Assembly: GCA_021234155.1 (NCBI GenBank)
Contig: JAJEKV010000773.1
Location: forward strand, 28,807-92,806
Source of the DNA: Isoetes taiwanensis
Taxonomy: Eukaryota > Streptophyta > Lycopodiopsida > Isoetales > Isoetaceae
Length of the DNA stretch: 64,000 nt
Direction of reading: 5' to 3'
Below the pieces are notes generated by a model. The model saw only the letters and a program-made list of their open reading frames with translations. It did not search any database and was not told the DNA's origin. Positions 12,008 through 22,069 of this stretch are shown piece by piece. The translations under genes were made by a program, and so were the position numbers. How positions within the stretch are numbered: position 1 is the first letter of the stretch; every line of letters starts with the position of its first letter.

Positions 12008-13780
12008 TTGAGTTTAACTCCTGAAGAAAATGTTCTTCCTCCTGCATTTGTGGGTTCCTCTACTCTAATGTCCATAAGATCTTCAATTCGTCTTGAGGAT
12101 ACTCCTAGTCCAGAACCCAACATATTGCCTATGCCTTTTGTGCCTTCTCCAACTCCAATCAGAAACATCTTACCTACACCTTTTGCGCCATCTTCCGCTT
12201 CACATAACAGACTAGCCCCACCCTTCCTTCCATCTCCCCAAACAATTTAGGCTCCTGTTCTGAGATGTCCAGTGTGGGTAGACCAACTCGAGCAGCACGC
12301 TTAAGACCTTGTAAACTTCATCATAAATTTTCTGAACATAACTTTAGCTCCTTCATATCTTCATTTAATGAAATTTTACCCTCACCACCACGTCATACAC
12401 CTATTGCCACTGTGACATAATTATAGCGAATTTCAGTCTGCTGTTAGAAATATATTTGAAGATTTCACATGGATAAGCTATGTGCAGTTAGGAATAACTA
12501 CAGCTCTATGACATTGGCTTACCAGAATGCCTACTTGGCTTATCATGTAGGACCAGACCGTCAGACCTTCTTACATTACATCAATCGTGAACAAGTTTTC
12601 CAAAACTGCTTCATGGTTGTCCATCGTTTGGGGGCCACTATAATGTCACACACAAAATTATATAAAAATCCTGCAACAGATGATCATTGTGGAGCTAGAA
12701 GAGTTATAACAATGCACGCCTTAGTTGATGTATCTCAGATGGAGAATTACTTTAGAGAGATATGTGAAAAGTTGCCCAAATAATATATATCATTTAACAT
12801 ACAACATCACAAAGAAAGATATCTTTTAGGAATACAAGGAGATGTGCACTGGGTCTAAGCATGTCTCCTACTCACACTTCACTAGACTTTGAAAAAGTGA
12901 ATTCAATCATAGGATGTCCATGTGCTCAAGGTGTGCAGGTAAAAAAGAAATTGCAAAGATGGAGATCGAAAGAAGTAAGTTTAACCTTTGTTTCTCATAT
13001 TCTACTAAGATAATTACTAAGAATAAGGTTCTTTAACAGATATTATTCAACAAAACCTTACTAGACACTGTGAACAACAAGCGGTCGAGAGAAGGAACCT
13101 TGCTAAGCATAGAAAGAAAACTCTTGATGTCTACTACAGTACATGTTTGTTGTGATTGATGGTATGGACCAAAAAAGAACAACTCTATCTCATTTTCTTA
13201 ATATTCTTAAAGATACACCAGAGAAATGCTTTGTGAAGGTCCACCTCGTGGGGGGAATGGTCCTCAAAGGAAGTCTAAAGTGCAAAGTGTTCTTAATATA
13301 TCTTAACTTGCATGGTGACCCAAACCTCACAATTAAAATTCTAACAAGGTGCTGCGTGAGCAACAACAATTAACACCAGTGATCTACCTGAAACTTGACA
13401 ACACTACCAGAAAGAACAAAAATCAAATACTCTTTGCTTATTATGCCATGTTCGTGGAGCTTGGGATCTTCAGAAAAGTGAAGCTTGATTTTCTACTTGT
13501 AGGCCACACTCATGATCAATTGATCAGAAGTTCAGCAAATTTTCTGTGCGTCTTGGGAGGACGAAGGCTTTTTGCCTTTCAAATTTAGTTTGAATCATTG
13601 AAGACTCTTATATTCCCACACCAATAGTTGAGCTTCTAAAGGAGACTGCTGACTTTAGAGAGTTGTTTTCTCCCGATGCACTGCTCGAGAACAAGCAGTG
13701 AACAATTTGAATGATCTCACTTTTCAACGCTATATCAAGTCTTACTTGAAGAATGGAGAAAGTCTTCTGCAAGGAAAAAG
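12008..13780 (+). pseudogene. DUF7869-like transposon gene, copy A
   Basis: Plus-strand relic in several exons or frames. 12,008-12,250 is Pro/Ser-rich. 12,469-12,783 is open. About 12,785-12,960 gives NITKKD and SYSHFTRL. 13,143-13,373 gives FVVIDGMDQKK, then a Leu/Val-rich stretch and GDPNLTIKIL. 13,349-13,588 gives VIYLKLDNTTRKNKNQILFA and FLLVGHTHDQ (motif 13,499-13,519). The set DGMDQ, LDNT.R.NK and VGHTH(D/E)(Q/D) marks a eukaryotic family often annotated DUF7869 and commonly repeated in genomes. I infer a transposon-encoded protein of unknown biochemistry. Its frames shift between exons, and it runs directly into gypsy sequence near 13,826, so its C-terminus is lost. The homologue at 43.86-48.26 kb has the same motif order. 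Confidence 0.65.
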
Positions 13781-13825
13781 AGTACACCATAACTAAAGAC
13801 TGTAGTCCAACAGGGGGGTTGCGCT

Positions 13826-16150
13826 TCATATATTTGCTCTTAATCGTCGGCTTGTTTTGAGTTGTCGATAAACAATACACATTCTCAAACTTCCATCTTT
13901 CTTCTTCGTGAAGAGGATGGATGCCCTGAAGTGTGACACACTACGCCAAATAAATCCAAGCTCAGGCAACTCCTTCAACTGCTTCTTGAGCTCTGCTAAC
14001 TCAAGAGTGCTCATTATATAAGGAGCCTTATTGGCCGGCTTTGCGTTTGGTGCAAGAGTGATTTTCCACTCTATGCCTCTATTGGATGGAAGCTCTCAGA
14101 TCTCATCCAAAAATATGTCATGGAACTTCTTGATTAGCTTTGCAATTGGCCTAAGCAATTGTTTTGAAGTAGCATCTTTCTTCTTACTACTGCTAATGGG
14201 GTGGATGACCTCCAATTTAAGAATATATTCAACTTCATCCTTCACGATACACTGACATGCACTGCATTATGAAACCAATTTTCTTATCTTTGACCACGAA
14301 GCACTTGCCAGTCGGAGTCATAATCGAAATTTCATGCTTATCATAGTCGATCATTGCTTTAGCTGGCTTCAAGAGCTCCATGCCCACCATAGGGTCATAC
14401 TTCCCGATGTCCACGATTTCTGTGCCCATGCTCAAGTTGGTTCCAGTCAAGGCTAGATCAAAATCTACCCTCCTTACTTTAGTGTGGCGGATCGCCCCAC
14501 TTTCATGCTGACTGGTCTCGACTTAGACTTAAGAGTCTTAGTCTTTAGCAATGCTGCCATTCTAGAAGATGCAAGATTATGGGAGCTGCCCATATCTATT
14601 AGCACTATATAAGGTCTATCGTCTATGATATCCTCAGCTAAGATAACTGTTGACTGACTTTCCAAATTTTCTGTTTCAATTGCTACACAAATTCTGCATT
14701 CATCTTCAATTAAGTCTTAGGCTTTGTCGTTGTCGTCCAATTCCATTTGAGATTCCCATCCTTTGAGCTCTGTCAATACTGCTTGCATAATGAAGGGGCA
14801 CTCATGAGTGCGGTGACCTGGGTAGAAGCATCTAAAACATAGCGTTGTCCTTATGCACTCTTACCTCTTCTGCTTAGGAATACTATCCAGAAAGTTATTC
14901 ACTGGCTTCCTCACTAAAGATCCTGATTGCACGTAGTCGTGCAGTTTAATAGCCCACGGGACAGGCTGTATGTCCTTCAACATGGAAGTCATCTGAAAGA
15001 CACCCAGTTCTCAGTTCAGGAGGATCTCTCTCCGCTCCAGCTGACCAGCGGGCCGAGGAGTTATGTAAAGGCAGCGAGAGGCTGGGCTTCGGCCGAAGTG
15101 GGCGTTATACGGGGAGGCAATGATTGTCCGAGACCAGTGGCCTCAGAACCCATGGTTTGGTTATGTTTAGCTCATATGCATGTGCACACTTATTATTATT
15201 TCTGTTATGTTATTCATGTTCATATTCTTTTTCCTTTGTCACGGTGATCGGGCTTATGCCCCATCTTTTGTATTGGGTCCCATAACCCATTTGGGTTTTC
15301 GCGGACGTTAAAATTCTATCTTATCTTATCTTATCTTCTCCTGATACTATTGGGTTATTGGCGTGAGGCTTGCTTATCTTGGTATATAGGACCCATGACT
15401 TTGCCTTTGTGATAGAAAGACTGCTTCTGTGCCGGCATTGGGGATGCCTCCTCCAAACTCAATGCCTTGTTCTCTGCCTCCCGTAAGGTCTTAATATTAC
15501 TGTTCAATCCCTCAATAGATCCGTCCACTGCCTACCTTTCCATAATCCTGAGCACATTTAGTCGCAATATGCGAGCGGTTAGCAATTGCCACTTATCCTT
15601 CATATTGTATGAGTTACCAAACTCTTCCATTTCATCCAATCATGACTCAACTTCCATATCCGATCTATCTTTTCTTAAGAATTGGCCTAACTTACTGGTT
15701 TCCAAATGTTGCTCATGGCACTATCTATCTTTTTTTGATAATCCTCAGTCTTACAGTTCCTGTCTGACCCACTATCTGAGCTGCTGTCTGAGCTGGCATC
15801 TGGACCGCTATATGTGCTGGAGCTCGAGGAGCTATGGCTTTGCATGTTTCTTCGCCTCCTTCTCATGTTTCCAAAGGTTCCTAGTCTTGCTGGTTGTCCT
15901 GTTGCTACTCTGCCTTTTGAAGAGGTGGTGGTGATGGAGATGGCATTAGTCCATACCCCTCTCCTTGCATAAATGGAGTTACCCATTGCACGAGTTGCGC
16001 CATCTGATTGTGCATTTGAACTAGATGCATATTATCTCTGCCAAAGTCATCTCCTCTTCCGGAATCTCCCTGCTAAACAAGTCCTTTAGCTACCAATTGT
16101 ATGCTTGGCATTGATTCTCTAGGACCTGTGAAGCTGAACCAAAGTTTCTA
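13826..16150 (-). pseudogene. Ty3/gypsy 5' half: gag, protease, start of reverse transcriptase
   Basis: Read leftward. 16,150-15,350 is a Gag-like region with a Ser/Asp-rich low-complexity stretch and a helical part (FLRKDRSDMEVESWLDEMEE). A CCHC zinc knuckle lies at 14,798-14,838 (CFRCFYPGHRTHEC, spacing C-2-C-4-H-4-C). The aspartic protease includes VLIDMGSSHNLAS with its Asp codon near 14,596, where DTG/DSG would be usual. 14,014-13,826 is the start of reverse transcriptase: LKELPELGF, then ILFTKKKDGSLRMCIVYRQL. The RT core, RNase H and integrase are absent. Stops and frameshifts are many. It abuts the DUF7869-like copy A at about 13,820, and an insertion (14,930-15,338) splits Gag. Possibly the missing half-family of the fragment at 33.0-36.2 kb. 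Confidence 0.78.
14930..15338 (+). mobile_element. 409-bp non-autonomous LINE-like retroposon with target duplication
   Basis: It splits the gypsy Gag sequence. TCCTGAT stands immediately left (14,923-14,929) and again immediately right (15,339-15,345): a 7-bp direct target-site duplication. The insert starts with ORF1-like coding (FNSPRDRLYVLQHGSHLKDT, then FSVQEDLSPLQ), a pattern known from LINE-associated proteins. It then jumps to a 3' region with GGGTCCCATAACCCATTTGG and ends in a tail of about four TATCT units. The same 3' text is at 27,863-27,930 and, inverted, at 30,658-30,735. I infer a deletion derivative mobilised by that LINE family. Confidence 0.75.
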
Positions 16151-16619
16151 ACTACAAATATTAATCGTACATACGTAATATTTAATGTACATGCTATTGG
16201 TTTGCTGTTATATTGATTTATTTCAATCATAAAAGAAATCAAGTCAAAATATGGCTATTTGGCTATATTCTTAGTTTTATTCATACTATAATAGTCATAC
16301 AAGTTTAAACCAAGTATTTATCGCAAAATATATTCATAAAACCAAACATATTTAGCCTATAATAAAAGGCTAGAGAAGCTAATCCCTATGTTGGCACTTG
16401 GACTTGAAGAATTGCTTGATGTCTTTGAATCTGAGGCCTTTGTTGATGTTCCCTAGGATGTTTTGGGAAGTTCCTTCTTTTAGTGCTCGAGCCATTTGAG
16501 GCACTTGAAGTTCCGGTGCTGTAGGTGCAACTATCGCAATGATGCATCACGCAGGTGCCCTCGTGCAAAGAAATGTAGTGTTGCCGGCCTCTTAATGAGG
16601 ATAATGTGATATGTGTCGT
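16151..16619. other. AT-rich spacer
   Basis: 16,150-16,380 is very AT-rich with no open frame. 16,386-16,568 holds a short minus-strand frame rich in Cys, His and Ser with no family I can name. Confidence 0.3.
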
Positions 16620-17990
16620 AAGTGCACTAAGGAGAGTGACAATGTCTCTTCCCCCTTGGGCTGAAATCCCTATGAAATACCATTATCTGCCTTTGGATTA
16701 GAGTTAGGAGGTAATAGTAGCAAAGTGATTTTCCTACTTTGGACCCTCCCTTTGCGTTTCCTACCCTTGTTCCTTTTCTTCCTTTCACAAACCCTCTTAA
16801 AACATGAATCGTTCCTTCTCCTCCACCATAATCTGCAATAGTAGCGTAATCTCTACAAAGTTTGCATGAGCGTCTCATAAACTTCGCACATGCTCTCAAT
16901 TCCTCCATTTTTGCTAAGCCACCGTGTCTTTAAAATGCTCAAAAGGAAAAATATCAAGTGCTTCCTCATCTTCTATAGCCGTGCCTCCTTATGGAACTTT
17001 TAGAAAAGAAACTTAACACATAATTCATCAACTCATTAATAAACTTTCACCTTGTTTTTATTGCTGGCGTCTTGCATGTTCCTTAAACACATAAGTTTGC
17101 CGATGAGCACAACAATGCATGCCGGTCATGAATGGATTAAGTGATTTCAATCTTGTGGCAACATTAGTATGTGCACCAACCATAATAGAAGCATCATCGC
17201 CAGCAAAGCCGATCAATTTCCGAATATCAAGATTCCATCATTCAACATATCTAAAATGCGTTCTGTAATCCCTTCTGGCCCTCCATCTCTTACGATCACC
17301 ATGTCCAAGAATACGGTTTGCACACACCTCTCTTCCAAAAATGTGGTATACAAAATGGGATACTTAATTATACTAATAACGGTGGACTCGTCAACCATGA
17401 GCCCAAACCACGAACTTCGTCTTACACGACCAAGAATGCTCGCTCCCAATGACTTAGAAAAATGAAGTATCAGACTTACACAAGTCTTGTTGTCATCATA
17501 CATGAATGGCAAATCTTTAACACCACAATCACGCATAACTCAACAAACTCACCAATTTTCTGAAAGCCTAGTTTTTTGCAATCCAATAGGCGCATTTGAA
17601 CAAATTTTCAAGACAACTCTCCATACCAGCCGTCCTATTCTTTTCAAGTTTTTGAAGACCATCCTTATCTTGCTCTTGCAATAGTATGGCATCCTTATGG
17701 GCTTTAGAACTTGCCAGTCACCTAATGCTAAGGTCTTAAAGTTTTTTGCTACTGTGGTGGCAAAAAGAGACTTGCAATATGACATTGAACCTATACGATG
17801 CTTCTATCGTGTCAATGCGGGAAATCCCTTTCCCAGCAATACTATCACCAAGAAAAACCCTTCATCTAACTCAAACCACTTGTGATGGCCATTGGCCCCA
17901 TTCCTCCTCTGGGATATCCTATATTCGGGAGCATACATACATGTTACCACTAGCAACAATATGTACAAATAATATGCCACCGCGAAGGGT
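16620..17990 (-). pseudogene. hAT-type (DUF4371-like) transposase relic
   Basis: Minus-strand relic. 17,785-17,549 gives an N-terminal part (ASSKAHKDA-type zinc finger remnant, MVFKNLKRIGRLV). 17,536-17,213 is the best open frame: CGVKDLPFMYDD, then SSWFGLMVDESTVISIIKYP, then TTFLEERCVQTVFLDMV. The Asp-Glu of MVDEST is the first catalytic region of DUF4371-type hAT proteins. After a frameshift near 17,213 the other frame continues KLIGFAGDDASIMVGAHTNV, then ATRLKSLNPFMTGMHCCAHR, the classic second region (G.DGAS.M.G, C.AHR). Around 16,960 LKTRWLSKNGG follows, the RW region. The C-terminal dimerisation domain is not seen. It would cut and paste DNA if intact, but it is not. Confidence 0.72.
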
Positions 17991-18099
17991 GGCCCATCCA
18001 TCATCAATACAAATATCAACATAATATGCACAAGGCATCATAAGTGAGGGTTCTACCCCGGTTCGGATTCAAAAAGGGTCGTTTGATGGTCAAGGTCTC

Positions 18100-18735
18100 T
18101 AGATAACAATAGACAGAATCATGATAATGGCGTTGGCTGGCATAGGACATCGGCTAGAGTAGTCCACTCCATCCACCCCTCCTGTGCACACTTTGCAGAT
18201 AGGCTAACACATGCTGAGATACGACTATAGCCTTCGGAAGACGCAACTCCACGGAGTCACCCTATGGAACTACTCTAAGTTACGTCTCTCTGGTCCGATG
18301 AGGCAAGAATAGAATAAGTCTCCTCCAGGAGCATAATGAGATTATGCGCCAACTATAGGACCAGGCGTACCCCTCCGTACGCAACTTATCCCCTAAAAAT
18401 CCATAGGTCGGGCTCACCCACATCCTATTGAGCCCAAGATAGAGCCCAAGATAATGTTTGTGATCCAGGTGGTGTCAGAATAATACCCGACCCATACACA
18501 ATGATCGAGTATAAGCCTAGCTCACTGAAAAGGACCCCAGTAGCCATGCTTAGCAAAGTCCTACCCTCCATAATCTCACTATCCTTGTTATATGCTGCTA
18601 AGTCGTCACATAACATTTACAGCCGGACTGGCTCTTGTACACAGGCCGCATTTATTGAAATTTACGGCGTTCTAGCTAGAATCATCTATAATCCTACTAG
18701 CTTTTAAGTTGCTACCCCTTTTTTCCCCCAAGCAC
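18100..18735 (+). repeat. LTR-like dispersed repeat, copy 1
   Basis: Non-coding. Shares TAGTCCACTCCATCCACCCC (18,160-18,180), the following gene-poor text, 'CATGAGGCA' / 'GATGAGGCAAGA', 'CCGCATTTATT' and the end CACAAGAGGTG (18,733-18,743) with 31,560-32,095 in the same orientation. A third, partial copy is inverted at 37,573-37,750. The inverted copy begins TGTTGGCACCTCTTGTG, so a TG...CA-ended LTR is likely. No coding region lies between copies, so these may be solo LTRs. Confidence 0.5.
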
Positions 18736-18743
18736 AAGAGGTG

Positions 18744-19194
18744 CAACGAAGAACTACCAAAGATCCATCCATAGCTTCACACTAAGAATCATTGTCATAA
18801 TATTTATCATCTATCAATTCAAACATGGGCCAATTTCTAGCTAGCACTCAAGCTAGCTACCCTACCAACCGGTTTCCTGGCTGGATCCATTATCACTGAG
18901 ATTCTCCATCCACTGGTGGCTATAGTTGCTCGAAGTCTCCAATATTTGAGAGGGCTCGTTTGGCCTGCATTGCGTCAATGACGAGGTCTAGAAGAACACC
19001 TAGAGTTTGCCTCAACTAACAACTTGGTTCCATGTCAGAATACGTTAAAAACTGGAAATCACTGATCCCAGTGTAAGATCTATCCATGAATAGTTCCTGA
19101 AATTTATTGTGTTTGCACATCAATCTATCTGCTTTGATCTATTCATTTGGTTCTTTTATGATGCTTCCCACACTCATATTCAAGTAGCAGTTTG
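18744..19194. other. 3' flank of the PPR pseudogene
   Basis: No open frame or repeat recognised. I looked for a DYW or E+ extension of the PPR protein on the minus strand and found only stops. Confidence 0.4.
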
Positions 19195-20979
19195 TCCTAG
19201 AAATTAGAATTTGGTGTCAAACCATCTATCATGTGGCACAAATATTTGCAAAATTTACATAAGCAACTGTACAATCTGGATCTAATTTATGTAACTGCTG
19301 TGCTGCATGCTTTCCACGTTCCATGTCTCCATAAATCCTGCAAGCACCAAGCAAGGCCTTCCAAGCAACAACATCAGGTTGGAAAGGCGTTGTTTTGATG
19401 AAAACTTCTGCTTCCTTCAAATGCCCAGCTCGCCCAAGAAGATCGATCATGCATCCATAATGTTCTGCTGTAGGTTCTATGCCATAGTTCCTCCCCATAG
19501 ACAAGAAGGATTCGAAGCCCTCATCCACAAGGCCATTACAGCTGCAAGCAGAAAGGACACTTACGAAAGTGACCTTGTCTGGCCTTGTGTTTTGCTGCTG
19601 CATCTGCTGGAAGTGTTGAAGGGCTTCCATGCCAAATCCATGCTGAGAATATGCTGCTATCATGGCATTCCATGATATGACAGTTTTTCTATGAAAAAGT
19701 TTAAAGACACTTCTGGCATCTTCCAAACTTCCACACTTGCTATACATATGAAGAAGGGCATTTTGCAGGACAATGTCTGAGTGGAAGCCCTTTTCCAAGA
19801 TCAGTTTGTGTATAAACTTACCGATCTCAAGACCAGCTAAGTTGCTGCATGCATCTAGTACAGCGATAAATGTAATCTCGTTAGGCTTTATACCTTGCAA
19901 CTGCATTTTTTCAAGGAGTTTTAATGAATCCTTTCCATATCCATGTTGTGCATAGACAGCTATCATGGCAGTCCATGACACAACATTTCTATGAAGCATA
20001 TTGCAGAAGATTTTTTCCGCATCGTCCAGATTTCCATTCTCTCCATACATATGAACCAAGGATGTAGCCATAATGACATCTCTTTCATATGCAGCACCCA
20101 AAATACTAGCATGAATTACTTTACCTTGGTTGATGCTAATGCAAGAATCTAAAATGCCAAGGAAGGTGATCTTATTTGGCAGTATTCCTTCTGAAGGCAT
20201 TAGTCTGACTAATTCTAGACCTCCTTTTGGATCTCCACATTCTGCATATATGCCAATCATGGTATTCCATGAAACATCATCACGTTGATGCATCCTACAA
20301 AAAATCCTTCGAGCCTCCTCCGCATCCCCACATTTCCCATACATATTAACAATTGCAGTCTCCAAAATAACATTTAAGTCTAAACTACTCTTGATAACAC
20401 GGGCATGAATAACTTTACCATTTGCCAAGGCTTCTGGTTCTGTGCATGACTCTGACAATGTCACAAAGGTAACCCTATCAGGATTCACGCCTTCTGAGTA
20501 CATTTGCTGGAGAAGACATATGGCTTCTTTACAATGGCCATTCTGGGCATAAGCAGCGATCATGGTGGTCCAAGAAATCACATCCCTGCTAGAAATTCCC
20601 TCAAACACTCAAGGAGGTGGTTTCCAAGGTAAAGATCATTCTGTAGCCCATTTCTTCTAATGTGATCATGCACTAGTTTTCCCTCTGACAGAGCCTTTGC
20701 TTTGCTACATCTCCGGAGTAGACATGCATAGGCAGCGGTGTCTATCGCTGTCTCTGATTTTTCCAGGTATACCAATGCATTTTGCAATCGAGGCTGCCTA
20801 TACCACAGACTTAGATTTATCTGAGAGCTAGACGGTAAAGCCTTAATCGCATCTGAGCAAGTTCCATAATCTCGAAACCCTAAAACCCAGCCATTGGGTA
20901 TTCCAACCAAAGCAGATTGGCAATAGAACTGACCACAATTTTTTGCTCTCCACTTTGATCGAATGAGCCTGTTCCTCAT
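19195..20979 (-). pseudogene. PLS-type PPR protein, frameshifted and truncated
   Basis: PPR proteins bind organellar RNA one base per repeat; the PLS type acts mainly in RNA editing in plastids and mitochondria. The gene starts at ATG 20,979. The first frame (133 codons) has the family N-terminus (CLLRRCSKAKALSEGKLVHD, then YLGNHLL). At about 20,608 the frame breaks: roughly 14 codons expected between NHLL and VFEGI are missing, and reading continues in another frame for 459 codons to 19,229. This long frame has alternating P, L and S repeats (RDVISWTTMIAAYAQNG, then VIHARVIKS, MYGKCGDAEEARRIF) and reaches the E motif (WKALLGACRIYGDMERGK). A second frameshift at about 19,229 (NICAT, then DRWFD in another frame) ends it. 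E2 and DYW domains are absent. The long clean frame suggests recent loss. Confidence 0.9.
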
Positions 20980-21148
20980 CTATCTGAGACCAGAATCATC
21001 TCCCATGACCTGCTCTCTACAGCATTTTCCATGCATATTACTGAAAATCCTTGCATCAGTTTTTAGAAGCATTACACGATTCAAAATTGTGCAAGAAATA
21101 AGGGGTACTAAAGCTTGAGACGTCACGTTATATAATAGTAATTACGTA
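20980..21148. other. 5' flank of the PPR pseudogene
   Basis: Short upstream region with no clear TATA box at a usual distance. The large palindrome follows. Confidence 0.3.
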
Positions 21149-21216
21149 TATAGGAAAGCCCATTTAGTGGGCTTTCCTGCTGCAGCAGGAAAGCCCACTA
21201 AATGGGCTTCCCTATA
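21149..21216. repeat. 68-bp near-perfect palindrome
   Basis: Two 34-base arms meet with no loop at 21,182/21,183 and differ at one base (TATAGGAAAGCCC versus TATAGGGAAGCCC). Each arm is itself an inverted repeat (GAAAGCCCATTTAGTGGGCT, then TTC), so the whole can form a cruciform with branched arms. It lies about 170 bases upstream of the PPR start codon. It may be a tiny foldback element or a nested MITE remnant. Confidence 0.85.
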
Positions 21217-22069
21217 ACGTGGAGGAGAGTTAGGTGATGTTCTATGTGCCACGTGTCAACAATCTATTGGCTGGAGCAGAGAATTGCCACAAAAAGATTG
21301 AACATTTTGTCATTGTACTTTCTGGAAATGAAAGTGTGGTAAAATAGGCCGCGTGGCAAAGATACGGTTGGGCGGAGGCGAACACACCTGCTTTGTTCTT
21401 CGCATAAAAAGCACAAGGATTCAGGAACATTCCAAATACAATCCAACACTCGGGGTATATTTGCACAAAGATGCATAACTTATAAGCACTTAAGCACTTA
21501 TAAGCCCGATCCTGCATGATCGATGCAAAAGCCTACCGGCCAGTCGGCATTTTGCATGCAACTCTATCTTTGTGCAAGAAAGCTAGCTAGCAAATCCCAT
21601 TAGAAAGGCATAGGCCGTGCACTCCCTCACAGGGCCAAAAAGTCTAATAACACACCTCTATTAGTAGCATGACCTATCTAGATAGCGACTACAAAACAAC
21701 CTACCCTAACTTGCTTTTGCACCAACGATTTGCCGAATGTGATAAATTAAAATATAGGAAATAACTTTAGGGTAATTTTCTTTTTGGATACACGATTGAT
21801 CAATTACTACAACAACATTATAGCCTTTGCTTTGGTGAAAAATCGAGAATTGTGATCCGGTAATTCTTGTGGAGAAAAACATGGCCAAGAGGAGAAACTT
21901 GATGTCAATTGAATAAGTGTTATACAATTTATTTCTATGGCCCTACAAATCAACTTTGCGGTCTTAGCTAACATCAACCTACCAATCCCGACCCGATATC
22001 TAATCATAAACATCTATACGCGACATCAATTTATTCTGCAAGCATCAACAACGTGATCTTAAGCTCCAT
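21217..22069. other. Spacer between palindrome and LINE
   Basis: No gene recognised. Short overlapping minus-strand frames at 21,242-21,517 have no family motif. AT-rich with no clear repeats. Confidence 0.3.
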
